The notes under the pieces were generated by a model, which ran no database searches, was not told the origin of the DNA, and saw nothing but the letters and a program-made list of their open reading frames with translations. From Streptomyces dioscori (GTDB taxonomy: Bacteria; Actinomycetota; Actinomycetes; Streptomycetales; Streptomycetaceae), in contig NZ_KZ679040.1 in the NCBI RefSeq assembly GCF_003024195.1, positions 414,221-478,220 of the forward strand: a stretch of 64,000 nt of DNA, read 5' to 3'. Below, piece by piece: positions 7,650 through 15,414 of this stretch (positions are counted from its first letter, which is position 1; the number at the start of each line of letters is the position of its first letter). The position numbers were made by a program, and so were the translations under genes.

Positions 7650-8909
7650 TCAGCGCCCCGCGACCCCCAGCACCCCGCGCCGCTCCCGCGCGCCGGGCAC
7701 GGGCAGGAGGGCCGGCCCCGTACGGAGCCGGCGCCGCACTCCCCGTACGAGGGTCCGGGCCGTGAACGAGGCGCCGTGCACGAACCGCATGGCCGGGCCG
7801 AAGCCGGCCGCCGTGACCAGGCCCGCCATGAAGAGCCCCGGCCAGGTCGACTCGAACTCCCGCCCCACATAGGGGGATCCGTCGGGGCACGCGCCCAGCC
7901 CGTCGTGCACGTCCGCCGTCAGGATCCCCAGGCGCTCGCGCGTCGGCTTGAAGCCCGTGGCGGCGATGACGTGTCCGGTGTCCAGTGACGTCAGCCCCCC
8001 GTCCGGGCCGAGCATGTCGAGGCGTACGCCGTCCGCCGACCCGTGGGCCGCCGCGATCTCGTGGCCCAGCAGCAGCTCGACGGACGGCTCGACCCGGTCG
8101 CGGATCCACCAGGCGCCCGCGGGGCCGAGGGCCGTGGTGGCGATCCGGGCGCGGGTGGGCTCGGGGAGGCGGCGGAACGCGCCGGGGCGTTCGGCGTAGA
8201 ACCAGTTGCGCCAGCCGGGCCCCAGGCCGCTGTGCGGGGCGCGCGCCGACTGCCACCACGGGCGCTCCCAGGGCGGCGGGACGTCGTTCCAGGAGAGGCC
8301 GGGGGCCCGCGCCACCACCCTGACGCGGGTGCCCTGTTCGGCGAGCAGGGCCGCCGTCTCCAGCGCGGCCTGGCCGCCGCCGACCACGGTGACGTCCTTG
8401 CCCGTGAACCGGTCCAGATCGCTGTGGTGGCTGCTGTGCGACACGTGCTCGGGTGTCAGCCCGCGCAGGGTCGCCGGGACTTCGGTGAAGGGGAGCACAC
8501 CGACCGCCAGCGCGACCGTCCGCGCGCGCACGCTCGCGCCGTCCTCGGTGACCGCCTCGAAACCGCCCGGGCAGGGGTGGATGTGCGCGATCGTGCGCTC
8601 GTCCACCTCCGGGACCGAGTGCCGCGCGAACCACAACCCGTACGCGGCGAACACCTCGACCGGGATGGGCGCCCCGTGCCGGGCCTCCATCCCCTGTTCC
8701 GCGCAGTACGCGGCCAGGCTCAGCCGGCCCCCGGGGTCCGAGAGGTTGGAGGCCCACGGTTCGGACTTGAGGAACATGCCGCGGGGCATGTGGTCGCGCC
8801 AGGAGGCCATGGGCCGGCCGAACACCCGCAGGCTCAGACCGGCCGCCGCGGCATGGGAGGCGATGGACAGGCCGTAGGGACCGGCTCCCACCACCAGCAG
8901 GTCGTACAT
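7650..8909 (-). CDS. FAD/NAD(P)-dependent oxidoreductase (419 aa)
   Basis: Flavin oxidoreductase resembling lysine/ornithine N-hydroxylase-type monooxygenases. FAD-binding GxGxxG is at the N-terminus (VVGAGPYGLSIA, residues 6-17). A second nucleotide-binding motif VVGGGQAALETAALL, about residue 170, would bind NAD(P)H. The ATG-type loop GHVIAATGFKP is near residue 325. Its start codon overlaps the stop of the ATP-grasp gene (TGATG), so the two are translated together and probably act on the same small molecule. The substrate is not predictable; the pair sits at the edge of an exopolysaccharide locus. Confidence 0.75.
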   Translation of the reverse strand: MYDLLVVGAGPYGLSIASHAAAAGLSLRVFGRPMASWRDHMPRGMFLKSEPWASNLSDPGGRLSLAAYCAEQGMEARHGAPIPVEVFAAYGLWFARHSVPEVDERTIAHIHPCPGGFEAVTEDGASVRARTVALAVGVLPFTEVPATLRGLTPEHVSHSSHHSDLDRFTGKDVTVVGGGQAALETAALLAEQGTRVRVVARAPGLSWNDVPPPWERPWWQSARAPHSGLGPGWRNWFYAERPGAFRRLPEPTRARIATTALGPAGAWWIRDRVEPSVELLLGHEIAAAHGSADGVRLDMLGPDGGLTSLDTGHVIAATGFKPTRERLGILTADVHDGLGACPDGSPYVGREFESTWPGLFMAGLVTAAGFGPAMRFVHGASFTARTLVRGVRRRLRTGPALLPVPGARERRGVLGVAGR

Positions 8910-10144
8910 CAGTGACTGCTCGCTTTCTCGTCGTCGGACAGGGGGTTCAGCGCAGGAGGAGGCGTCGTCGGTCGTACGTGCCGGCGGATCGCGCGTCTGC
9001 CCAGGTGCCGGGACCACAGCGTCCACAGGGCGGCGCCGGGCGCGAGGTCGTCCCGGGCGTGCCAGGCCAGTTCGGCCCCGCGGCGGAACGCGGCCGACAG
9101 CGGCGCGTAGTTCTCCACCACGAAGGTGCGGCCCGGCAGGGGGACGGGCGACGGCAGTGGACGGTGGGTCAGGTCCAGGTGGAGCGCCCGCACCACGTCG
9201 AGCCCCGCCCCGTCGGCGAACAGCCGGAACTGCGCGCCGGGCCGCGGATTGAAGTCGAGCAGGTGGTACGCGCCGGTCGAGCCGTCGCGGCGGAAGTCCA
9301 GGTCGAAGATGCCGCGGTAGCCGAGCCGCGCGACGAGCCGTTCGGACAGGGTGCGCACGGCCGGGTTCGGCGTCCAGCGGCCCACCGCGGTCAGCCCCGC
9401 GCCGCGCGGCCAGGCCAGCTGTTTGCGGCCCGCGCCGCCCCCGCGCACCGCCCCGGACCGGTCCACGTACCCGTGGAAGAACCAGTCCCGGTCCCGGTCG
9501 GGACCCGGTGGCAGGAATGCCTGGAGCAGCAGCCGGCTGCCCGCCTCCCCGGCCCGCAGGCACAGGGTCCGCGCCTCCTCGGCGGAGGTCAGGACCGTCG
9601 TGCTGCGCAGGTCGGAGCCGGCGGGCAGCAGCCAGGGGCGGCTCCACTTCGCCACCACCGGCAGCCCCAGCCGCGAGGCCGCGGAGGCCGCCTGCGCGGG
9701 ACTGTCCGGGACCAGCGTCACCGGGTGCGGGATGCCCGCGGACTCGCACACGGCGGCGAGTTCCGCCTTGTCCGCGACCCGCTCGGCGAGACCCGCGGGA
9801 GCGAGCGGCAGCAGAAAGCGGGGGGACAGCTCGGCCCGCAGCCGGTCGACGGCCACGGCGCTCGCGTCATCCATCGGGATCAGTACGGCGGGCCGGCCCA
9901 CCCGCGCCGCCACTCGGCGCAACGTCGCGGCGATCTCGGACGGCGGGGCCCCGGGGGCGGGCGGCGGATGCATCCGGCACACGAAACGGGAACCGCGCAC
10001 CGGACTTCCGGTGGAATCCGCGACGAGGTGTACGTCGATACCGGCCCGGCCGAGCGAGCGTACGGCTCCCAGCGTGCCGTGGTGAAAGGGATTCCGGTCG
10101 GTGCGCAGCAGTACGGCCGGCACGCGGGTGTCGAAGGACGGCAT
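8909..10144 (-). CDS. ATP-grasp domain protein, carboxylate-amine ligase type (411 aa)
   Basis: ATP-grasp enzymes join a carboxylate to an amine or thiol through an acyl-phosphate. The N-terminal Rossmann-like part (1-110) is followed by the ATP-grasp fold, with a conserved lysine in LPVVAKWSRPW (about 175-185) and the metal-binding end FDLDFRRDGSTG...LLDFNPRPGAQ near 295-320. A good Shine-Dalgarno (AAGGAA) precedes ATG. It is the first gene of a two-gene minus-strand operon with the flavoprotein and diverges from the GH26-like gene. It may add an amino-acid-like decoration to a cell-surface polymer, which is inference only. Confidence 0.7.
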   Translation of the reverse strand: MPSFDTRVPAVLLRTDRNPFHHGTLGAVRSLGRAGIDVHLVADSTGSPVRGSRFVCRMHPPPAPGAPPSEIAATLRRVAARVGRPAVLIPMDDASAVAVDRLRAELSPRFLLPLAPAGLAERVADKAELAAVCESAGIPHPVTLVPDSPAQAASAASRLGLPVVAKWSRPWLLPAGSDLRSTTVLTSAEEARTLCLRAGEAGSRLLLQAFLPPGPDRDRDWFFHGYVDRSGAVRGGGAGRKQLAWPRGAGLTAVGRWTPNPAVRTLSERLVARLGYRGIFDLDFRRDGSTGAYHLLDFNPRPGAQFRLFADGAGLDVVRALHLDLTHRPLPSPVPLPGRTFVVENYAPLSAAFRRGAELAWHARDDLAPGAALWTLWSRHLGRRAIRRHVRPTTPPPALNPLSDDEKASSH

Positions 10145-10301
10145 GGTCTGTTTCCTTGGGATCGCTTCTGATTCATCGCTTCTGATTTCTCACCCGTGCG
10201 AGTGAGTGGGTATTTCTTCGGCGCCCAAGCTCGGTTGGCGCAATTCACATTCATATGACTGAGTGTCAGTGGACGGTGGAAATGAAGCGCGAGGAGTGGA
10301 C

Positions 10302-11597
10302 ATGGCCCCACTGCAAAGGACCCGAACCAGACGGCCGGCGTACGTCGCCGCCGTACTCACCGCCGGACTCTTCGCCTCGGCCGCCCTCGCGTCCGGGACG
10401 GGACACGCGGCGGCCGTGCGGGCGGGGGAGCCGCCCGCCCCGCCGCCGACCGCGCCCACCGGCGTCGTGGCACCGGTCGCCGCACCGGCCGCCCCCGCAC
10501 CGACGACCCCGCCGCCCGCGCCGCCGAAGGACCCCGCGAACCCGGCCTTCGGCGCCTACCTGGACTACGGGCCCCGCGGGGTGGCCCGGATCGCCGAGCT
10601 GAGCCGCTGGCTGGGCGGGGCCGACCTGCGCGTGGCGCACACGTATCTGCCGGGCGACCGCTGGAGCAACATCGAGGGCCTGCCCGGCTTCCTCGACGCC
10701 TGGGCGCACTGGCGGCGGGAGGAGGCCGACCGGCTCTTCGTCCTCAACGTGCCCATGCTGGAGCGCAACGAGGAGGGCGTCTCCGACCGGGAGGTCCGCG
10801 GTCTGCTGCGGCGCGGCGCGGCCGGGGAGTTCGACCACCACTTCCGCAAGCTGGCCGAACGGCTCGTCGAGCTGGAGGTGCCCGACACCGTCATCGTGCT
10901 CGGCTGGGAAATGAACGGCATCACGTACACCCATCGCTGCGGGCCGGACCCGGAGGCCTGGAAGACGTACTGGGACAGGATCGTCACCGCCATGAGAGCG
11001 GTGCCGGGGCAGAAGTTCCGCTTCGACTTCACTCCGAACCGCGGCCGGGACGCCATTCCCTGGACCCAGTGCTATCCGGGCGACGAGACGGTCGACATCA
11101 TCGGCATGGATTCGTACGACCAGCCGCGCGGACAGTCATTCGACGAGGCCGTTTCGGAGCCCTACGGGCTTCAGGCGCACGTCGACTTCGCGAAAGCGCA
11201 CGGAAAGCCGATCTCCTATCCTGAATGGGGGCTGTTCCGAAACGGCGACAACGCGACCTACATGAAGCGGATGCTCGCCTGGCTGGACGAGCACAAGCCG
11301 CTGTACAACACGCTCACCGACTACTGCCCGCACGGTGTGTGGCAGTGCGACGACAACCCGGAGGCCTCGGAGATCTACCGGTCGGTGCTCTTCGGCCGCA
11401 CCGATCCGACCCCGAAGCCCACGGACCCGGGGCCCAGGCCGACCGATCCGCCGAAGCCGACCGAACCGCCCAAGCCCACCGACCCGACGCCCGAGAAGCC
11501 GTCGAACTGTTCGCCGGTGGCCCTGGGCGACTGGGTGGAGTACTGGCTGGGCGGGAAGCTGTGCCTGCGCTTCGACTGGTGGTCGCGCAACCGCTGA
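10302..11597 (+). CDS. Secreted GH26-like glycoside hydrolase with Pro-rich linkers (431 aa)
   Basis: Start chosen at ATG 10302 after GAGGAG; upstream in-frame codons lack a ribosome site. A signal peptide (about 1-35) leads into an Ala/Pro/Thr-rich linker (about 45-82). A TIM-barrel-like domain (about 85-365) contains LGWEMNG (acid/base Glu, about residue 206) and YPEWGL (nucleophile Glu, about residue 308), the pair expected of GH26/GH53-type hydrolases. A second linker with PTDP/PTEP repeats follows (about 370-402), ending in a short domain with two cysteines (NCSPVALGDWVEYWLGGKLC) and aromatic residues that might bind glycan or wall. It is convergent with the polymer operon and may trim the exported polysaccharide. 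Confidence 0.75.
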   Translation: MAPLQRTRTRRPAYVAAVLTAGLFASAALASGTGHAAAVRAGEPPAPPPTAPTGVVAPVAAPAAPAPTTPPPAPPKDPANPAFGAYLDYGPRGVARIAELSRWLGGADLRVAHTYLPGDRWSNIEGLPGFLDAWAHWRREEADRLFVLNVPMLERNEEGVSDREVRGLLRRGAAGEFDHHFRKLAERLVELEVPDTVIVLGWEMNGITYTHRCGPDPEAWKTYWDRIVTAMRAVPGQKFRFDFTPNRGRDAIPWTQCYPGDETVDIIGMDSYDQPRGQSFDEAVSEPYGLQAHVDFAKAHGKPISYPEWGLFRNGDNATYMKRMLAWLDEHKPLYNTLTDYCPHGVWQCDDNPEASEIYRSVLFGRTDPTPKPTDPGPRPTDPPKPTEPPKPTDPTPEKPSNCSPVALGDWVEYWLGGKLCLRFDWWSRNR

Positions 11598-11637
11598 CCC
11601 GAAGGCGAAGCACGCGGAGACGGAGGCGGCGGGCCGG

Positions 11638-12795
11638 TCACGGCCTGCCGCCACCGCGTTCCCGCCAGCCGGCGAACCGGTCGAGCAGCTTCTTGCCCCG
11701 GCTGCGGGCGGCCACGTCACAGACGGCGGCGGACATCAGCGGCGACGTCCGCCGCCGGGCCAGCAGGAAACGCTGGTTGACGACGGGCTGCGGGCGCCAG
11801 TGGTGCTTGTAGGGCTCGTTGCCGCGCAGCAGGCTCAGCACCCGGCGCCCGCCCGCCGCACCGCCCGTTCCGGTGTGCTGGGCGCAGGCGTGCAGCAGCA
11901 TCGTCGCCACGTCCGCCTTGCGCTCCCGCAACTGCGGATGCGCGCCGTACAGATAGCCGCCCGCCAGCCGGTCCGACAGGAGCGTCAGGTCGACCGCCAC
12001 CACGGTCCCGTCCACCAGGAACTCGGTCACCACCGCGTCCCCGGCGCGGACCATCGGCCCCACCGAACGGATCAGGTGTTCGGCGAAGCGATCCTGCAGA
12101 TGCTCGGTGGTCACCTTGCGGCCCTGCCACTGCAGCCGGTGCAGTTCCAGAAGCCTGCGCAGTGCCGTGTCGACCTCGTCGGGGCGTACGGCCCGCCGTT
12201 CGACGCCCAGTGTGGACAGTTTGCGCAGCTTGGCGCGGACCCGCTGCTGGGCCTTGGCCGTCGCGAGCCGTCCGATCAGGTCGTCCATCGGCACGGCGGG
12301 CAGCTCCAGGCAGAGCGAGTCCGGCACCTGCCGCCGGGGCCCGCGCCAGCTCGCGTACACCCGCTCCACCGCGCCGCCGGGCCGTACCTCACGGAAGTCG
12401 ATCAGCGCGGTGCGCGCGGCGGTGGCCAGCCCGTCGGCCAGCGCGGCGGCGGCCCGGTCGGCGCGTTCGCCGTCCTCGATCAGTACGTCCCCGAAGTCGG
12501 AGATCGACCCGCCCAGCGGCACGAGGGCGGGCCACGGCTGCCGTACGAGCATCAGCGGGGCGGCGGCCACCAGGTCGCCGCCGTCGCGGACGAGGACGAG
12601 CCGGAGCCGGCCGGGCGTGCCGTACGAGAGCCACCACGAGTGCAGCCACGCGTGGCTCTGGAAGGGGGTCGCCGTGCCGCAGTGCCGGTACAGCCTCCCC
12701 CACTCCTCGGCCAGCCTCCCGAACTCCCGCTCGTCCGTGCACAGTTCCGTACGCAGTTCGGTCTGCGGCCGCTTGCGCAGCGCGGCGGCTCTCAC
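11638..12795 (-). CDS. GNAT/CelD-type acyltransferase of the exopolysaccharide locus (385 aa)
   Basis: A two-lobed GNAT-fold protein of the CelD/FemAB-like group found in polysaccharide loci. The N-terminal half holds TPFQSHAWLHSWWLSYG, and the C-terminal half holds the acceptor-side GNAT core KADVATMLLHACAQ and a tail rich in basic residues. GTG at 12795 overlaps the stop of the upstream Wzz-like gene (GTGA), showing coupling, and sets the start. Probable role: acetylating or aminoacylating polymer sugars. It is the last gene of the minus-strand polymer operon. Confidence 0.7.
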   Translation of the reverse strand: MRAAALRKRPQTELRTELCTDEREFGRLAEEWGRLYRHCGTATPFQSHAWLHSWWLSYGTPGRLRLVLVRDGGDLVAAAPLMLVRQPWPALVPLGGSISDFGDVLIEDGERADRAAAALADGLATAARTALIDFREVRPGGAVERVYASWRGPRRQVPDSLCLELPAVPMDDLIGRLATAKAQQRVRAKLRKLSTLGVERRAVRPDEVDTALRRLLELHRLQWQGRKVTTEHLQDRFAEHLIRSVGPMVRAGDAVVTEFLVDGTVVAVDLTLLSDRLAGGYLYGAHPQLRERKADVATMLLHACAQHTGTGGAAGGRRVLSLLRGNEPYKHHWRPQPVVNQRFLLARRRTSPLMSAAVCDVAARSRGKKLLDRFAGWRERGGGRP

Positions 12796-13448
12796 AGCTG
12801 TCCGTGGACGTCGGCGGCGGTGGCCGGGCCCGGCACCGAGGCCGTGGGCGCGGCTCCCGGGGCGCGGCGCGGGCGGACCAGCAGCGCGAGTCCGCCGAGC
12901 AGCCCGCCGGCGCTCGCGCCGACGAGACCGGTCGTCGTCGCGGACGCCGAGGATGCCTCCGTGGGTTTGATCGCCCGCGAGAACTGCAGCAGCTCCACAT
13001 GCGTGCTGTCCTCGGTGTCGTTCGCGTGCCGGGTCAGCGAGCGGGAGACGGCGTTGGCGATGTCCGCGGCGAGGTCGGGGCGCTCGGAGGTGGCGGTCAC
13101 GGCGACCATCGGCGCGTCCGGCGAGGTCGCCGTCCGTACGCTCTCCCGCAGGGTCGACACCGGTACGCCCGCCCACACCTGGGCGTCCCCGAGCACCGCG
13201 AGCTGGGTGGCGACCCGCCCGTACGCCTGCGCGAAGCCGAGCGCCGCCGCCGGGTCCGACTGCTCGGTGGGGACGGCGATGACGTAACTCGTGGCGGTGT
13301 ACTGCGGTGTCTTCAGGACGCCGTACGAGCCGCCGAGCACTCCGCCGACGAGGGCGCCCGCGGCGAGCAGGGACCACGGCGGCAGTGCCCTGGCCCGCGC
13401 GAGTGCCGTTCCCGGCCGCCCGGTGACACGGATGGGGTTGTCGGTCAT
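12792..13448 (-). CDS. Wzz-like polysaccharide chain-length/export protein (218 aa)
   Basis: Two hydrophobic segments, about residues 26-46 and 170-190, flank an extracytoplasmic domain, as in Wzz/Wzc-N chain-length regulators. The first is followed by a PQYTATSYV motif typical of the family, and the end of the protein is a short cytoplasmic Pro/Ala-rich tail. There is no tyrosine-kinase domain. The start ATG overlaps the stop of the glycosyltransferase gene (ATGA). It presumably works with the polymerase and flippase of the same operon. Confidence 0.75.
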   Translation of the reverse strand: MTDNPIRVTGRPGTALARARALPPWSLLAAGALVGGVLGGSYGVLKTPQYTATSYVIAVPTEQSDPAAALGFAQAYGRVATQLAVLGDAQVWAGVPVSTLRESVRTATSPDAPMVAVTATSERPDLAADIANAVSRSLTRHANDTEDSTHVELLQFSRAIKPTEASSASATTTGLVGASAGGLLGGLALLVRPRRAPGAAPTASVPGPATAADVHGQL

Positions 13449-14581
13449 GTGGAACTCACTCCCAGAGTTGCGGCCGTGTAGATGTCCATGAGCCGGTCGG
13501 CACTGCGGGCGATGCTGTAGTGGTGGGCGGCCTCCGGCGCGGAGCGCGGCCCGGGTCCCTGCGCACGCGCCTGCCGCACGGCCCGTACGAAGGAGTCGGC
13601 GCCGCCCTGCACCCGCCGGGCGAACGGCGCCGCGTCGCGCGGGAGGTCGTCGACGGCCGGACAGGAGACGTAGAGCACGGGCAGACCGGCCGCCAGGGCC
13701 TCCACGACGGCGAGCCCGAAGGCCTCCTCCGCGGACGGCGAGGCGAGGAGGTCCATGGCTCCGGTCAGCGACGGCAGGTCGAGGCCGTCCGCACCGTCGG
13801 TCGGTGCGGGCCCGTTCGGGCGTTCGCCGGTGAACAGCACCCGGTCGGTGACCCCCATGTGCTGCGCCGCCCGCCGCAGCACGTTCTCCTCCGGGCCCCC
13901 GCCGACCAGCAGCAGCCAGACGTCGTCCGGGAGTTCGGCCAGCGCCCGGACGAGCACCTCGAACCGCTTGCCGGCCGTCAGCCGTCCGACACCTCCGACG
14001 ACGTACGCCCCCTGCGGCAGCCCCAGCCGCCGCCGGGTGCTCTCGCGGCGGGCCGCGTCGAAACGGAAGCGGTCCACGTCGATGCCGTTCGGTACGACCT
14101 CGATGCGCGGGCCCGGCACGCCCCAGCGGCGCAGCCGTTCGGCGACCGTGGGCGAGACCGCGACCGTCGAACGGCCGAGGCGCTCGCTGGCCAGATAGAG
14201 CGCCCGGACACCCGGGGTGAGGCGGCGGCCCTCCATCTGCGAGTCGCCGAGCGAGTGCTCGGTGGCCACGACGGCCCGCACCCCGGCGAGGCGCGCGGCG
14301 GTCCTGCCGTACACGCAGGCCCGGTAGAGGTGCGTGTGGACGAGGTCGTAACGGCCGCGGCGGATCAGCCGGGCCAGGCGCGGGAGCGCCGCCAGGTCAC
14401 GGTTGCCCTGTATGCCGAGGTGGGTGACGCGCACACCGTCCGCGACGAGGCCCTCGGCGACCGCGCCCGGGTTGGTGAGGGTCACCACGTCGCACTCGAC
14501 GGGCAGGTTGCGCACCAGCAGCCGCAGTTGCTGCTCGGCCCCGCCGACCCCGAGCCCGGTGATGACGTGCAGGGCCTTCAC
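13445..14581 (-). CDS. GT4-family glycosyltransferase (378 aa)
   Basis: GT-B fold retaining glycosyltransferase. N-terminal acceptor domain: HVITGLGVGGAEQQLRLLV and DLVHTHLYRACVYGR. C-terminal sugar-nucleotide domain: VVPNGIDVDRF, GVGRLTAGKRFEVLV and the EX7E region SAEEAFGLAVVEALAAG near residue 300. GTG start at 14581 is fixed by the GTGA overlap with the deacetylase stop. It adds one sugar of the repeat unit on the inner membrane face. Confidence 0.85.
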   Translation of the reverse strand: MKALHVITGLGVGGAEQQLRLLVRNLPVECDVVTLTNPGAVAEGLVADGVRVTHLGIQGNRDLAALPRLARLIRRGRYDLVHTHLYRACVYGRTAARLAGVRAVVATEHSLGDSQMEGRRLTPGVRALYLASERLGRSTVAVSPTVAERLRRWGVPGPRIEVVPNGIDVDRFRFDAARRESTRRRLGLPQGAYVVGGVGRLTAGKRFEVLVRALAELPDDVWLLLVGGGPEENVLRRAAQHMGVTDRVLFTGERPNGPAPTDGADGLDLPSLTGAMDLLASPSAEEAFGLAVVEALAAGLPVLYVSCPAVDDLPRDAAPFARRVQGGADSFVRAVRQARAQGPGPRSAPEAAHHYSIARSADRLMDIYTAATLGVSST

Positions 14582-15414
14582 CGGGCCGCCTCGGTCACGG
14601 GGTCGGCCGCCAGGGGCACCGGGCGGCGGCGCAGCCGGGCCAGCCGGTACTTCAGCTGCAGCCGCCAGGAGGTGTCGTTCTCCCCGATGTGCACCCGGGG
14701 CAGGGCGAAGAGGCCGGTGAGCGGGCCGGGGTCGATCGCGCAGGCGTAGCCGTAACCGGCGGCCCGGACGGCGTCGGCGACCCGCTGGTCGACCGTCCCG
14801 TACGGGTAGCACAGGCCCTTGACCTCACGGCCCGTCAGCTCGGAGAGCAGGGCCCGGCTGCCGCCGAGCTCGGCGCCGAGCAGCGCGTCGTCGGCCAGGG
14901 TGAGGTCGACATGGGTGAGGCCGTGCGAGGCGATCTCCAGGCCCTCGGTGTCCGCGAGCCGGCGGATGCCGTCGGCGGTCAGGAGGGGTTTGCGGGGGCC
15001 GAGCGGGTCCCACTCGTTCGTGCCGCCGAGCCGGCCCGGCAGGACGAACACGGTGGCGCCGAAGCCGTGGCGCCGCAGGACGGGCAGGGCGTTGTCGGCG
15101 AAGTCCGCGTAGCCGTCGTCGAAGGTGAGGCCCACCAGGCCGCGGCCCTCGCCCCGGGCGCGGGCCGCGAGGAGGTCCGCCATGCCCACCCCGCGCAGGC
15201 CCCGGCGGCGCAGCCAGCCCAGCTGCCGGTCGAGGCGGTCGGGCGAGACCGTGATGCGGTACGGGTCGTCGGAGCAGTCGCCCACCGAGTGGTACATCGC
15301 CACCCACAGGGGTGCCGAGACCGGCCGGGTGCGGCTTCCGGTGCGGGGGGCGTCGGTCGCGCCGATCGGGTCGGTCGAGTCGGTCGGGACGGTCGGGTCA
15401 GCGGGAACGGGCAT
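14578..15414 (-). CDS. Polysaccharide deacetylase, NodB homology (278 aa)
   Basis: Carbohydrate esterase family 4 domain: motif 1 GLTFDDGYADF (about residue 95-105) supplies the catalytic base and a metal ligand, motif 2 SHGLTHVDL (about 162-170) the two metal histidines, motif 3 CYPYGTVDQR (about 196-205). N-terminal 30 residues are low-complexity Asp/Thr/Pro and there is no clear signal peptide, so it may act in the cytoplasm on lipid-linked intermediates or be exported unconventionally. It overlaps the flippase gene by 17 bases and the glycosyltransferase by four. Confidence 0.85.
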   Translation of the reverse strand: MPVPADPTVPTDSTDPIGATDAPRTGSRTRPVSAPLWVAMYHSVGDCSDDPYRITVSPDRLDRQLGWLRRRGLRGVGMADLLAARARGEGRGLVGLTFDDGYADFADNALPVLRRHGFGATVFVLPGRLGGTNEWDPLGPRKPLLTADGIRRLADTEGLEIASHGLTHVDLTLADDALLGAELGGSRALLSELTGREVKGLCYPYGTVDQRVADAVRAAGYGYACAIDPGPLTGLFALPRVHIGENDTSWRLQLKYRLARLRRRPVPLAADPVTEAAR

